Origin: a virus
Length of the DNA stretch: 25,594 bases
Strand: one strand, 5' to 3'
Virus record (IMG/VR): IMGVR_UViG_3300046002_002135
Location: 1-25,594 of that record
The position numbers were made by a program, and so were the translations under genes. Positions 1 through 7,332 of this stretch are shown here, piece after piece. Each line of letters begins with the position of its first letter. The first letter of the stretch is position 1. Below the pieces are notes generated by a model. The model was given only the letters and a program-made list of their open reading frames with translations. It ran no database searches and was not told the origin of the DNA.

Positions 1-161
1 GAGGATGTTATCGGAACAGAAAGTCTCTCGCCAAAAGCGGATCTAGCAGACGCACCTTCACTTTCAATGTAACCATATTCATTCGCTTGCATAAACGTTT
101 CAAAGAGTGTGACGTTATGCGGTTTCTTATATTCTTGTGTGTCTGTACGCCATTGAGCCAT
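1..161 (-). CDS. N-terminal part of an unrecognised phage protein (runs off the window)
   Basis: The frame is open from an ATG at 161 to the window edge (about 53 residues), beginning MAQWRTDTQEYKKPHNVTLF. A good ribosome binding site (AAGGTG, about 9 bases upstream) fixes the start. I do not recognise the family. The sequence is soluble, with no signal or membrane segment in the visible part. It lies just after the terminator that closes the upstream gene chain, so it needs its own promoter or read-through; I see no convincing promoter in the 30-base gap. Confidence 0.75.
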   Translation of the reverse strand, partial: MAQWRTDTQEYKKPHNVTLFETFMQANEYGYIESEGASARSAFGERLSVPITS

Positions 162-189
162 TATTTTTACACCTTGATCTTTATGTCAC

Positions 190-244
190 AAAAAAACCAT
201 GACAAACTAAGTTAGTATTTCTACTATTTAGTCTATCATGGTTT
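190..244 (-). terminator. Long-stem Rho-independent terminator
   Basis: Read on the minus strand, AAACCATGA (244-236) pairs with TCATGGTTT (202-194). Nested inner stems are ACTAA/TTAGT and TAGT/ACTA, with a six-base loop. The stem runs into a T tract (seven T in total). It ends the gene chain whose last gene stops at 264. Small internal loops make it weaker than a perfect hairpin. Confidence 0.65.
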
Positions 245-263
245 ATAAAATGCAAGTTGTAGC

Positions 264-551
264 TTATTTGCCTTGGAGTATCTTTACCGCTTCCATTAAC
301 TCTGCAATTGTAACGTTTTGTTCTTTGATTGTGTCCGTCTGTTCTCTGATTAGACCGTCTTGTTCTCTAATCAAATCTTCGGCCTGACCGACAAGTTCTT
401 TCGTTATTGTCTGGTAGTTAAGTGCTGCAATGTATACTTTTTTAGTGTTTTCTTTAGCAGCCCTCACCTCATTCAAGCCAAGAAGTGCTGATACAGTAAA
501 GCCACCAAAGAAGAACAACAGATATGGAATCGTTGTTGGATCAAGTGTCAT
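264..551 (-). CDS. Small membrane-anchored coiled-coil protein
   Basis: 95 residues. Residues about 8-25 are a hydrophobic helix (IPYLLFFFGGFTVSALLGL), followed by a charged helix. The C-terminal half carries repeated LIREQ-type units (LIREQDG, LIREQTD, TIKEQNV) with coiled-coil spacing. I infer an inner-membrane anchor with a cytoplasmic or periplasmic coiled coil; no function is recognised. Its ATG overlaps the stop of the 51-residue gene before it (ATGA), so translation is probably coupled. It is the last gene before the terminator at 190-244. Confidence 0.75.
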   Translation of the reverse strand: MTLDPTTIPYLLFFFGGFTVSALLGLNEVRAAKENTKKVYIAALNYQTITKELVGQAEDLIREQDGLIREQTDTIKEQNVTIAELMEAVKILQGK

Positions 552-703
552 TTTATAAGCCCTAGCCTTCTATATTCTTCTTCTTCTATACCAAACTCAA
601 GCCAGTCCATACGCCAATCATATTCGGATAGCGTAATTTCACCCTTCTCCAACTTCTCAATAAGTCTATCACACTCATCAAGATACCATGGTTGCCCAGT
701 CAT
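548..703 (-). CDS. 51-residue acidic protein, unknown
   Basis: Starts MTGQPWYLDECDRLIEKLEK and ends in a run of four Glu, then YRRLGLIK. Its ATG overlaps the stop of the preceding gene (ATGA at 700-703) and its TGA overlaps the ATG of the next (548-551). Two such overlaps in one short frame strongly support a real gene. Rich in Trp, Glu and Asp, with no membrane segment; it may be a small helical regulator or adaptor (inference only). Confidence 0.7.
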   Translation of the reverse strand: MTGQPWYLDECDRLIEKLEKGEITLSEYDWRMDWLEFGIEEEEYRRLGLIK

Positions 704-1014
704 TTCTTAAATCCAATCTGTTCGTTTATCCATGCAATCGCTTCGTTGTAGTCAAAGTGTGATGGTGCTTTGCCACGCCACAAAATGGTTATCGGTTCTC
801 CATTACGCCTAAGAGTGGAATCGTTCATTTCGTCAATCTTGCTAGTGATGTATAGTCTCATATCTGGCGAAAGGCATCCACTCCAACCACCATTGATTAC
901 GTGAAACTTCTGTATGCCGTCTTTAGTGAGACCCGCATCATGGCACCAAAGATGCACACCATATTTAACAGTGCCTATTGCGATTTGAGATTCGTTCTCT
1001 TCTGGGTATGTCAT
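700..1014 (-). CDS. Unknown 104-residue phage protein
   Basis: Soluble, mixed alpha/beta composition, starting MTYPEENESQIAIGTVKYGV, with several Trp and His residues. No family recognised. Both ends overlap neighbours by four bases (ATGA with the genes at 1011 and 703), so it belongs to one translationally coupled chain from 2042 down to 264. Confidence 0.75.
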   Translation of the reverse strand: MTYPEENESQIAIGTVKYGVHLWCHDAGLTKDGIQKFHVINGGWSGCLSPDMRLYITSKIDEMNDSTLRRNGEPITILWRGKAPSHFDYNEAIAWINEQIGFKK

Positions 1015-1187
1015 TTCACATCTTTCTTAGGCTGTAGGGCGGCGCAGGCTTTGGAAGATGACCAACACTCGAAAGAAGGTGGAAAGTCGCCGTCTATTCC
1101 CTTTTCAAAGTATCCTTCAACGTATGCGTCCTCAACAAGCGCCCGTAGCCGCTCGATCTCTGCTTTCAAATCTTCGTTCTCGGTCAT
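1011..1187 (-). CDS. 58-residue coiled-coil protein
   Basis: A longer in-frame start exists at 1238, but the ATG at 1187 (MTENEDLKAEIERLRALVED) has a strong ribosome binding site (AGGGAGAC) and overlaps the stop of the 27-residue gene before it by ATGA, so it is preferred. The N-terminal 25 residues form a leucine-zipper-like helix. The pattern IERLR recurs in the gene at 1267-1464, so the two may be distant relatives. Function unknown. Confidence 0.7.
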   Translation of the reverse strand: MTENEDLKAEIERLRALVEDAYVEGYFEKGIDGDFPPSFECWSSSKACAALQPKKDVK

Positions 1188-1267
1188 CGTGTCTCCCTCT
1201 CGATTATTAATATGACGATGAGGACGAGGAATACACACACTCCTAAGGTAACTAACTCTAAATCCAT
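1184..1267 (-). CDS. 27-residue single-span membrane peptide
   Basis: Reads MDLELVTLGVCVFLVLIVIL and then IIERETR: one hydrophobic helix of about 18 residues with a charged C-terminus. Its ATG shares a base with the preceding stop (TGATG) and its stop overlaps the next ATG (ATGA), an arrangement hard to explain by chance. Small phage membrane peptides can act in lysis timing, exclusion or modulation of host membrane proteins; which applies here is not visible. Confidence 0.65.
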   Translation of the reverse strand: MDLELVTLGVCVFLVLIVILIIERETR

Positions 1268-1464
1268 CACTTATTCTCCTTGGTCATCTCATAGGCGGCG
1301 CGGCATTTATTAATCGCTATCCCAAGATCAATTCGATTATCCAGGACTGCTCCACACGCCTCCCGCAGCCGCTCGATATCTTCAGCTTGTCGGGCAATAG
1401 TATCTCTAGACCACTTGAGAGCCTTGTTCATATCTTCTTCAGTCATATAAACTTTATCGATCAT
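1267..1464 (-). CDS. 65-residue helical protein, unknown
   Basis: Starts MIDKVYMTEEDMNKALKWSR and contains a helix with AEDIERLREACGAVLDNRID, a pattern common in short phage proteins of unknown role. Its ATG overlaps the stop of the HAD-type gene (1461-1464) and its stop overlaps the ATG of the membrane peptide. No membrane segment or metal site. Confidence 0.75.
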   Translation of the reverse strand: MIDKVYMTEEDMNKALKWSRDTIARQAEDIERLREACGAVLDNRIDLGIAINKCRAAYEMTKENK

Positions 1465-2042
1465 GCAACTTCTCCCGTAATGAGTTCATATATTTCTTTC
1501 CAGTTAACAACCGTAATACACGCCTCTGTGCGAATATGACGATTGTGTCCTTGTTGCATCAGAATGGCTTGAAGGCCGATTTTAGCGCCAGCAATAGCAT
1601 TCTCAACTTTATCTTCAACCCAGAACATTCCGCTATCAGCGTATGGAGCTAGTGCTTCATCTTTACTCGCATTTGTGTCAAGACAAATAACGATATCAAT
1701 AGCAGTACCAAACAGCTTCTTCAAGTTCTTTTCGCGCAACTTGGCAGCGTAAGGATCAAGGCCCAAACTTGTGATCACACGAAAAACATAACCATGCTCT
1801 TCATGCAACTTCTTAACATACTTTACGCTATCAAGATAAGGAGCCAAGTGTCCAATGTTTGCTGATTCGTTGAATTGCTTGATTAGCTTGTCGCTTTGCC
1901 ATTCTTCTAGGCCGTAAGCAAGGTCGATATCGTATTCATCATATACGACTTTCCTAAACCTGTGATTGTGCATCCATTGTTCGAACGCTCCAATCCAGTT
2001 CAAAAGAACGCCATCAGCGTCCGTAAGTATCATCTTTTCCAT
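1461..2042 (-). CDS. HAD-superfamily phosphatase, possibly a 5'(3')-nucleotidase
   Basis: 193 residues. HAD motif I is at residues 8-12 (DADGV, nucleophile and general acid Asp), motif II is near residue 91 (VITSLG), a Lys-rich motif III region follows, and motif IV is FWVEDKVENA with its acidic pair. Such phage enzymes usually dephosphorylate nucleotides or nucleic-acid ends; the substrate cannot be read from sequence. GGAG lies seven bases before the ATG. It abuts the gene ending at 2043 and starts the overlapping chain that runs down to 264. A polynucleotide 3'-phosphatase role is an alternative. Confidence 0.8.
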   Translation of the reverse strand: MEKMILTDADGVLLNWIGAFEQWMHNHRFRKVVYDEYDIDLAYGLEEWQSDKLIKQFNESANIGHLAPYLDSVKYVKKLHEEHGYVFRVITSLGLDPYAAKLREKNLKKLFGTAIDIVICLDTNASKDEALAPYADSGMFWVEDKVENAIAGAKIGLQAILMQQGHNRHIRTEACITVVNWKEIYELITGEVA

Positions 2043-2255
2043 TTAGAAACTCCAATGAGTGCGAGGTTCGCCCATGATAAAATGGGCTCCAAAAAGGGCT
2101 TCTTCGTCGACATAAAGATCCATAACCGCATCAACGTGGTCTTTATACTCTGCCAATTCTTTTTGGGTCATCCGATCTTGAGACCAGATATCAGTGCCGT
2201 CTTCGCACGAATAGAAATAACAATTAGTTTGTTTGACTTCTTGGAAAAACAACAT
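2043..2255 (-). CDS. Unknown 70-residue protein
   Basis: Soluble acidic protein starting MLFFQEVKQTNCYFYSCEDG and ending GEPRTHWSF. A strong ribosome binding site (GAGGAG) precedes the ATG. It may be the first gene of the transcript running to 264, with a possible promoter just upstream. No family recognised. Confidence 0.7.
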   Translation of the reverse strand: MLFFQEVKQTNCYFYSCEDGTDIWSQDRMTQKELAEYKDHVDAVMDLYVDEEALFGAHFIMGEPRTHWSF

Positions 2256-2281
2256 TTTATGTCTCCTCTAAGTTACAAGCC

Positions 2282-2310
2282 ACTATAACATAAAAGAGAC
2301 ATAAAATAAA
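2282..2310 (-). promoter_or_regulatory. Possible sigma70-type promoter for the 2255-264 gene chain
   Basis: Minus strand TTTATT, 17 bases, TATAGT. The -10 is good but the -35 is weak and lacks the TTGACT seen in the other promoters of the window. Placed about 25 bases before the gene at 2255. Confidence 0.3.
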
Positions 2311-2336
2311 CTGTTATTTTTAAAATCTACAGCTTT

Positions 2337-3500
2337 TTAAAGCGAGAGCATTTCTGGCGTAACAATAACCTCGCCAACCTTACCATATTCGCTGTGATAT
2401 GTAATACCAGAGGCTTGACGCTCGCTCATCCAACCACCACGGGCAGCATAAGCATCAGAAGCAGCAAGAGTTGGATGTTGGATAACCTTCACGCCAGGAT
2501 GTTCCTTGACTTCTTCATGGTGATAGTGACCCGTGTGAATGTAACGCTTGGTTGTCTGGCCCCAGATTTCTGCATAGCGAGCAGCAAACAGAAGTGGAAG
2601 TGCTTCCTTCTTCTTCTTGTGGCCATGGTGAAAGCCTAACATAGTCTTACCATGCTGATAGACATAATAAGGAACTTCAGAATCATTTACCGTGATTCGT
2701 GGCTCATTCTCATAAAGAGCAGAGAACATTTGACGCAACCAAACCGAAGACGCCATATCATGATTGCCTTCAGCCACAACAAAGTGGACCTTCTTGTGCT
2801 TCATCAATGCAACATCAACGATCCGACGAAGAGTGCGAATTGTCGCATTCACCATTTGCGAGTAGTTGCTAGCCGAATCTACAATGTGGCCACTTGTTGG
2901 TGTAACAGGAGCAAGGCTATCAAAGTGTAAGAAGTCGCCAAGTTGATTAATCACACAGGTCTCAGCGTCTGGAGACATTGCAATCATCTGCTCGAACGAT
3001 CCAATCAGAGTCTTTTCGGCAATCTCAAGGTTCCAGTCAGTTCCAGTTTCTTTCCACCAAGACAACATACCCATATGATAATCCGTAAAGGTATACAGAT
3101 TGCATAGATTTGAATTGGTCGCAATAGGAGCCTTTAGTGGAGTTAGCCGTGGAACAGCGACTAGAGCCTCTTCAATAGCATCATAGATTAACTTGGTTCG
3201 ATGCTGATCATCTAACTTCGTTTTAACCCACTGTTGCTTGATATCGCCTTCAGCGTTATATAGAGTAGAAGTCCCACGTACAACATAAGGAGATGGGATA
3301 TTAACAGTCATGCCACTTTCGGGAGAATAGCCTTGTAGTGCTGCACGTTCGCGAAGTTTCTTCATGGAAGAATAAACTGTTCTAACGTCTACCATATATG
3401 CTTCTGCGGTAGATTTTGCGCCAACGTTTCTAATGGAATTTAGATATTTCCATTGCGTTTCTGTTGCATACTCGTCCCAGTTTGTGTCATGATAATCCAT
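2337..3500 (-). CDS. Metallophosphoesterase with N-terminal helix-turn-helix-like region
   Basis: 387 residues. Residues about 12-60 are helical and look like a helix-turn-helix (AEAYMVDVRTVYSSMKKLRE). A calcineurin-type phosphoesterase core follows: D140-x-H142 (TDYHMG), GD at 188-189 (LGDFLHFD), GNHD at 245-248, HHGH at 291-294 and HTGHYHH at 322-328, i.e. the full set of metal ligands. I infer a nuclease or phosphodiesterase guided by the DNA-binding domain. The ATG at 3500 has AGGATAT upstream. Neighbours give no clear clue. The enzyme class is secure; the substrate is unknown. Confidence 0.8.
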   Translation of the reverse strand: MDYHDTNWDEYATETQWKYLNSIRNVGAKSTAEAYMVDVRTVYSSMKKLRERAALQGYSPESGMTVNIPSPYVVRGTSTLYNAEGDIKQQWVKTKLDDQHRTKLIYDAIEEALVAVPRLTPLKAPIATNSNLCNLYTFTDYHMGMLSWWKETGTDWNLEIAEKTLIGSFEQMIAMSPDAETCVINQLGDFLHFDSLAPVTPTSGHIVDSASNYSQMVNATIRTLRRIVDVALMKHKKVHFVVAEGNHDMASSVWLRQMFSALYENEPRITVNDSEVPYYVYQHGKTMLGFHHGHKKKKEALPLLFAARYAEIWGQTTKRYIHTGHYHHEEVKEHPGVKVIQHPTLAASDAYAARGGWMSERQASGITYHSEYGKVGEVIVTPEMLSL

Positions 3501-3535
3501 AAAATATCCTTAATGTTATTGTTATCGTTTATTTA

Positions 3536-4087
3536 TTAAATCCAAGATGGAACGTCTCTAGACTTCCATGAGTGCATTCTAGCTTTTGATGTTCGATAAT
3601 ACTCTTGGTAGTTCAACACAGGATCATCGCTGATCTTGCATTCTTCTGGCATACATGATGGCATCGGAGTAGCATCCCAATCCTTCAATGCAAAAGGTGG
3701 AGACTGGAGGGTAAGACCGAGTTTAGTAACAGAAGCATAACGCTTACCATAACGATGATAATACTCATCACCAAGAGCGAAAAGGTGATCCACAAGCCAA
3801 TTATAATTTTCAACACTTTGCCTAGCCCAAACGTTAGAAGGGTGATTAACATGAGTAGCAGTATAAAGAATGTCATCGCGGCTGTCCTCTAAAATCCAAA
3901 GCGTTTTCTTTCTGTGCCTGATACCAAAATCATCAATCCATCCCGACACGATTGTCTTTTTGCCATCAAGCACACGGTGTGCAGTAGAAAGAATCTGTGC
4001 AGTCTCAAGGGTCATTTTGACTACATGCTTATCAACCATCCACTCAGCCGCTTGCCGTGGATCTTCAGACAGATAAAAGATATTCAT
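3536..4087 (-). CDS. Conserved phage protein with DKHVVKM motif, function unknown
   Basis: 183 residues starting MNIFYLSEDPRQAAEWMVDK. The segment WMVDKHVVKMTLETAQILST (residues 16-35) is the hallmark of a family frequent in large phages and usually left unnamed. Conserved His, Lys and aromatic residues suggest an enzyme or nucleic-acid binder; I cannot assign a reaction. AGGAAATGAA precedes the ATG. It is separated by 35 bases from the metallophosphoesterase downstream. Confidence 0.75.
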   Translation of the reverse strand: MNIFYLSEDPRQAAEWMVDKHVVKMTLETAQILSTAHRVLDGKKTIVSGWIDDFGIRHRKKTLWILEDSRDDILYTATHVNHPSNVWARQSVENYNWLVDHLFALGDEYYHRYGKRYASVTKLGLTLQSPPFALKDWDATPMPSCMPEECKISDDPVLNYQEYYRTSKARMHSWKSRDVPSWI

Positions 4088-4095
4088 TTCATTTC

Positions 4096-4464
4096 CTACA
4101 GATTATAAGGAGTCCGTGTACCTTTGTAGACACGAACACCAGTGCCGTCATATTCCCATTCGCGCTCGTCAGGGTTTAATGGGAGACCATTAATTTCATT
4201 ATAATCCACTTTGTTGATTAAAGATAGCTTTAATTCATCTGACCACTTAGAAAGATATCCATTATCTTCATCAAAGAGTTCCATATATTCTTCATCAGAT
4301 ATTTCCCTTGAATGAGAAACATCTTCACTAATATGCAACTGGGAAAACTCTTTAATATCGCAATCTATATAATCCATTTCATTAATTGCATCCTGTTCGT
4401 TGTTTGCTTCGATCACATAACGACAACGATGTGATGAAATAGTTTCGATAAGATACTTTGGCAT
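4096..4464 (-). CDS. Unknown 122-residue acidic protein
   Basis: The frame opens at 4515, but the ATG at 4464 (MPKYLIETISSHRCRYVIEA) shares a base with the preceding stop (TAATG) and has GGGAG upstream, so it is preferred. The N-terminal 30 residues look like a small beta-alpha-beta unit (YLIE..RYVIEANNEQDAI) seen in many short phage proteins. The rest is acidic and probably helical. Function unknown. Confidence 0.7.
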   Translation of the reverse strand: MPKYLIETISSHRCRYVIEANNEQDAINEMDYIDCDIKEFSQLHISEDVSHSREISDEEYMELFDEDNGYLSKWSDELKLSLINKVDYNEINGLPLNPDEREWEYDGTGVRVYKGTRTPYNL

Positions 4465-4760
4465 TAGAATTTCTCCCAGATATATTCGCTGTTGCCAGTC
4501 TTGAATTGAACGCATTCAACACTTTGGTCTTCAACCCAATCGGTCCACTCTTTAATGATTTCAGTCACAGGAGTTGTCTGCCAATAATCCTGCGCCGAAA
4601 ACGAACGAGCCATATATGTGCCAACGATCATAACAGCACCAACAAATGGGCGAGCATTTTCAGTTCGTTCTGGTTGTCCGTTTTCATTATAAAAAACAGC
4701 AGAAGACATAGGGCCGCTATCGCCAGCACCGTCTCTTGTTCTACGCAATGAATAAGTCAT
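4464..4760 (-). CDS. Unknown 98-residue protein
   Basis: Starts MTYSLRRTRDGAGDSGPMSS. The middle carries a moderately hydrophobic strand (FVGAVMIVGTYMARSF) typical of a beta-rich fold rather than a membrane helix. The C-terminal part has several Trp and Glu. Overlaps the upstream gene by ATGA and the downstream one by one base. No family recognised. Confidence 0.7.
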   Translation of the reverse strand: MTYSLRRTRDGAGDSGPMSSAVFYNENGQPERTENARPFVGAVMIVGTYMARSFSAQDYWQTTPVTEIIKEWTDWVEDQSVECVQFKTGNSEYIWEKF

Positions 4761-4963
4761 TCACTTGCTTCCTTTTCAAGATATGTATCAGCAAAACGTT
4801 CCATGTCGTCCATTCTGCCGTGATGTTTTGCTAACGTATTATAAACCTCTGCCACTCTCATCGCCTTTTCGCCAGCGCCATACATTTTGTTATCGATAAG
4901 GATCAACTTATAATCTTCCGCTAGAAATGTGCGGGCAAATCGAATCGCTTCTGATAAAGTCAT
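4757..4963 (-). CDS. Unknown 68-residue helical protein
   Basis: Starts MTLSEAIRFARTFLAEDYKL and ends with a charged helix (RFADTYLEKEASE). It joins both neighbours through overlapping start and stop codons (TAATG at 4963, ATGA at 4757). Soluble; function unknown. Confidence 0.7.
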   Translation of the reverse strand: MTLSEAIRFARTFLAEDYKLILIDNKMYGAGEKAMRVAEVYNTLAKHHGRMDDMERFADTYLEKEASE

Positions 4964-5199
4964 TAATCAATCCTCTTGTAACGGTGATAGTTACCGTGTT
5001 CATCTTCAACTTCAATTTCGTTTATGCCACCATTTCGTGCAACAATCCAACCATACTTGGTAAAGAATTCTGTTGCTTTGTCATAACCATCAGACCAACT
5101 TCTATTCGGCGCATTAAAAAATGCAGCAAACATTTCGCCGACAAACATACCAGCAAAAAAACAACTAAGACCAATAAGAAACAAACCAAAATAAACCAT
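4963..5199 (-). CDS. Small membrane-anchored protein
   Basis: 78 residues. Residues 3-25 form a hydrophobic helix (FGLFLIGLSCFFAGMFVGEM) followed by a soluble tail with EIEVEDEHGNYHRYKRID. AGGTG lies about eight bases before the ATG. The anchor plus tail suggests an inner-membrane protein with a cytoplasmic domain; no family recognised. Confidence 0.7.
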   Translation of the reverse strand: MVYFGLFLIGLSCFFAGMFVGEMFAAFFNAPNRSWSDGYDKATEFFTKYGWIVARNGGINEIEVEDEHGNYHRYKRID

Positions 5200-5204
5200 C
5201 TGGT

Positions 5205-5534
5205 TTACACCTCAAAAGTTTCTGGGAATGGTCCATAAACGATCACATTAACCAATCGTTGCCGTTCAATTCGTGGCTCGATGTATTCCTTCCGTAGATA
5301 TGCAAGAGCCTGTTCATAAGTTTTGCCCTCAGAACCAGAAGGTCCACGAGGAACCCAAACATAGTCCGCATCTTCAGGATCACCGCCGAATATCTCATAA
5401 TATCCTTGTGAAGAAAATGTGTTGACCATCTTCTTTTCTGCTTTCAAAAAAGCACACCACTGCCATGAGCCGCTTGACCAAATAGGCTTGATGCAGTAAC
5501 TTTCTTCTAATCCAGGATCATATTTGTATGACAT
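5205..5534 (-). CDS. Unknown 109-residue protein
   Basis: The ATG at 5534 (MSYKYDPGLEESYCIKPIWS) is chosen because AAAGGAG lies seven bases upstream; the longer reading from 5570 lies inside the preceding gene and has no good site. Rich in Trp, Tyr and Gly, probably beta-structured, with a C-terminal helix EPRIERQRLVNVIVYG. Function unknown. Confidence 0.7.
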   Translation of the reverse strand: MSYKYDPGLEESYCIKPIWSSGSWQWCAFLKAEKKMVNTFSSQGYYEIFGGDPEDADYVWVPRGPSGSEGKTYEQALAYLRKEYIEPRIERQRLVNVIVYGPFPETFEV

Positions 5535-5535
5535 C

Positions 5536-6027
5536 TTAAACTCCTTTAATAACAAAATTGGGACCATCAACGGTCACAAAAACACGCTCGACATTTTTGA
5601 TATCGCCCACCAATTTGGTGTAGTCACGACCGCCATCAATATCACAAGTATCGCCAGCACGGTAATCGTGTCGATAACGAGAAATGATAACTTCTCCATC
5701 CTTGTTAACAATCCCATCCATAGTTTCAGAGAAGGCGCTCTCTGCGTTTGTGATAAGCACTTCACCATTCCTGATGAACATGCCGAAATAGTTACTGTGA
5801 CCTTTTGACCGATCTGGATCAGCAACATAGAACACATCTACAGGAGATTCGTTCCAATGATCCCACGCTCTCTTAGTGCACCAGTATCCCATATACTTAG
5901 CATTATATTTTTGGCAAATCTTCTCGATACCATCTGGAGCAAACCAGAAAGCCTTTTCAGGAATCTTTACAAAATACTTTTGCAAGCCAACACCGCTGCT
6001 AAAGCCGCTTTCATCTTCAATAACCAT
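5536..6027 (-). CDS. Unknown 163-residue protein
   Basis: The first ATG is at 6027 (a TTG lies one codon earlier). It overlaps the end of the preceding gene by 11 bases. The sequence is aromatic-rich (YFVKIPEKAFWFAPDG, KYMGYWCTKRAWDHW), suggesting a compact soluble fold. A glycine-aspartate rich segment RAGDTCDIDGGRD lies near residue 130. No family recognised. Confidence 0.7.
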   Translation of the reverse strand: MVIEDESGFSSGVGLQKYFVKIPEKAFWFAPDGIEKICQKYNAKYMGYWCTKRAWDHWNESPVDVFYVADPDRSKGHSNYFGMFIRNGEVLITNAESAFSETMDGIVNKDGEVIISRYRHDYRAGDTCDIDGGRDYTKLVGDIKNVERVFVTVDGPNFVIKGV

Positions 6028-6253
6028 CAATCCATTCCTCTGGTTTATATTTCACATCGCCATCGTATTTAGATGCAAAGTTGTTGGCATCTGTTTCATT
6101 CTCAAATGCCCAACGTCCCAAATCAGAACTTATGTATCTGCCTTGACAGTTTTCTTTACACCATTCACGGGCAGCATTTCTTTTGCTAGCGTGCCATTCG
6201 CCAATTTTGTTGAAGTTTGGTTTAACGCCCCAGTAGGCAGGAGAGTGTTTCAT
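6017..6253 (-). CDS. Unknown 78-residue protein
   Basis: Starts MKHSPAYWGVKPNFNKIGEW; basic N-terminal half, two Cys (WCKENC) and a Trp-rich C-terminus. Linked by ATGA to the membrane protein encoded just upstream. The Cys pair alone is too little to call a metal site. Function unknown. Confidence 0.7.
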   Translation of the reverse strand: MKHSPAYWGVKPNFNKIGEWHASKRNAAREWCKENCQGRYISSDLGRWAFENETDANNFASKYDGDVKYKPEEWIDGY

Positions 6254-6420
6254 TGTCCGTCACCAATCATTCCATAGATAAAGAGATAAATGGTTGCGAT
6301 TAATGTAGCGAGAGAAGCCATTAGCACAACCTTGGGAAATATGCTGGCAATGAAAACGAATCCCGCAGACCCCAAGATAACGCCTAGCGTCAACAGTGCT
6401 GCTTTGAGTTTAAGGTTCAT
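6250..6420 (-). CDS. 56-residue two-span membrane protein
   Basis: Starts MNLKLKAALLTLGVILGSAG. Two hydrophobic helices, about residues 7-27 and 31-50, are separated by a short FPK turn; the ending is MIGDGQ. The stop overlaps the next ATG (6250-6253) and the start lies three bases after the preceding stop. Its size and shape resemble small phage membrane proteins such as holin-like or exclusion peptides, but no family is recognised. Confidence 0.65.
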   Translation of the reverse strand: MNLKLKAALLTLGVILGSAGFVFIASIFPKVVLMASLATLIATIYLFIYGMIGDGQ

Positions 6421-6423
6421 TGT

Positions 6424-6666
6424 TCAATCTATCCTAAACTCATCATCAAGCGCACATACGATACTTATATAAAGTTTAGTATCATGCCCGATCATTTTCT
6501 CTGTCACTATATCCAAACATCTGTGCATAACTAACTCTGCGAACTTTTCCATATGATCATCATAGTTGCAAGACCAATCGATTGTTGCGCCTTCTGGCTT
6601 CCATGACTCATTAGTCCAGAAACAAAATCCTGCTTTCTTGGCTAGTTCTTTAATACGCTTGTTCAT
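6424..6666 (-). CDS. Member 1 of a tandem small-protein family
   Basis: 80 residues. Starts MNKRIKELAKKAG and has MEKFAELVMHRCLDI in the middle, the same layout as the three genes that follow at higher coordinates (MN.RI..LA at the start, KFAELIV.EC in the centre). The helical core repeated in all four suggests a common small fold. Overlaps the next member by ATGA. Function unknown. Confidence 0.75.
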   Translation of the reverse strand: MNKRIKELAKKAGFCFWTNESWKPEGATIDWSCNYDDHMEKFAELVMHRCLDIVTEKMIGHDTKLYISIVCALDDEFRID

Positions 6667-6881
6667 TGTTCAATTCCAAAATGTTGTTTTAATAGATAGG
6701 AAACGTGATTTCGGCTGTCTTGTTCCCAAACTTCAATTTTAAAAAGACACTCTTGCACGACCAACCTCGCGAAAAATTCCACAAAGATTCTTTGCTGCTC
6801 TTCGTGAGATTTGTCATAGTGTTCATTGCCAACATGAAACTCGGCATGGGTCTCTAAAGCATCAATCAGGTCCTTATTCAT
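6663..6881 (-). CDS. Member 2 of the tandem small-protein family
   Basis: 72 residues. The central segment FVEFFARLVVQECLFKI matches the KFAELIV.EC core of its neighbours, and the ending LKQHFGIEQ matches LKHFGVER of member 3. More diverged at the start (MNKDLIDALETHA). Overlaps both neighbours by ATGA. Function unknown. Confidence 0.7.
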   Translation of the reverse strand: MNKDLIDALETHAEFHVGNEHYDKSHEEQQRIFVEFFARLVVQECLFKIEVWEQDSRNHVSYLLKQHFGIEQ

Positions 6882-7087
6882 CGTTCAACTCCAAAATGCT
6901 TTAAGATATGATCGTGGGCTGAGTTTTCATCACCATCAGGTCCACACCAAAAGTCAAATGCCGCGTCTGCACATTCCTTCACAATCAACTCTGCGAACTT
7001 TGCGGATTGCCTAGTGGGCATATCACACCCACAAATGCACATTTCTAATCTAGCCTCAATAGCAAGTTGTCGAATTCGTTCGTTCAT
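6878..7087 (-). CDS. Member 3 of the tandem small-protein family
   Basis: 69 residues. Starts MNERIRQLAIEARLEMCICG, core SAKFAELIVKECADAA, end HILKHFGVER. This is the clearest copy of the pattern. It carries an extra Cys cluster near residues 17-21 (CICGC) absent from the other copies. It shares one base with the gene upstream and overlaps the next by ATGA. Confidence 0.75.
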   Translation of the reverse strand: MNERIRQLAIEARLEMCICGCDMPTRQSAKFAELIVKECADAAFDFWCGPDGDENSAHDHILKHFGVER

Positions 7088-7332
7088 TAGTCGCCCTCAA
7101 AGAGTCGTTGCAAATCCAAAATGTGATTATCGATGTCATCATTGTATTGGCAGACATCTAACTTACCAGTGAAAATATCACAACTCTTAGCAGTCTCAAG
7201 CGAGGTAATGCATTCTTGAACAATCAAGTTTGTGAACCTAGTTACTCGCTTTTGCCACTTGGCTCGATCATGACCAAGCCCATAGACATCAAGCCCAGAT
7301 TCTTTTGTGATCTGGTTAATGAGTTCATTCAT
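7087..7332 (-). CDS. Member 4 of the tandem small-protein family
   Basis: 81 residues from the ATG at 7332, which overlaps the preceding stop (ATGA) and gives MNELINQITKESGL; a start at 7344 would add four residues and lacks this overlap. Core VTRFTNLIVQECITSLE aligns with the KFAELIV.EC segment of the others; end NHILDLQRLFEGD. The most diverged copy. Function unknown. Confidence 0.7.
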   Translation of the reverse strand: MNELINQITKESGLDVYGLGHDRAKWQKRVTRFTNLIVQECITSLETAKSCDIFTGKLDVCQYNDDIDNHILDLQRLFEGD

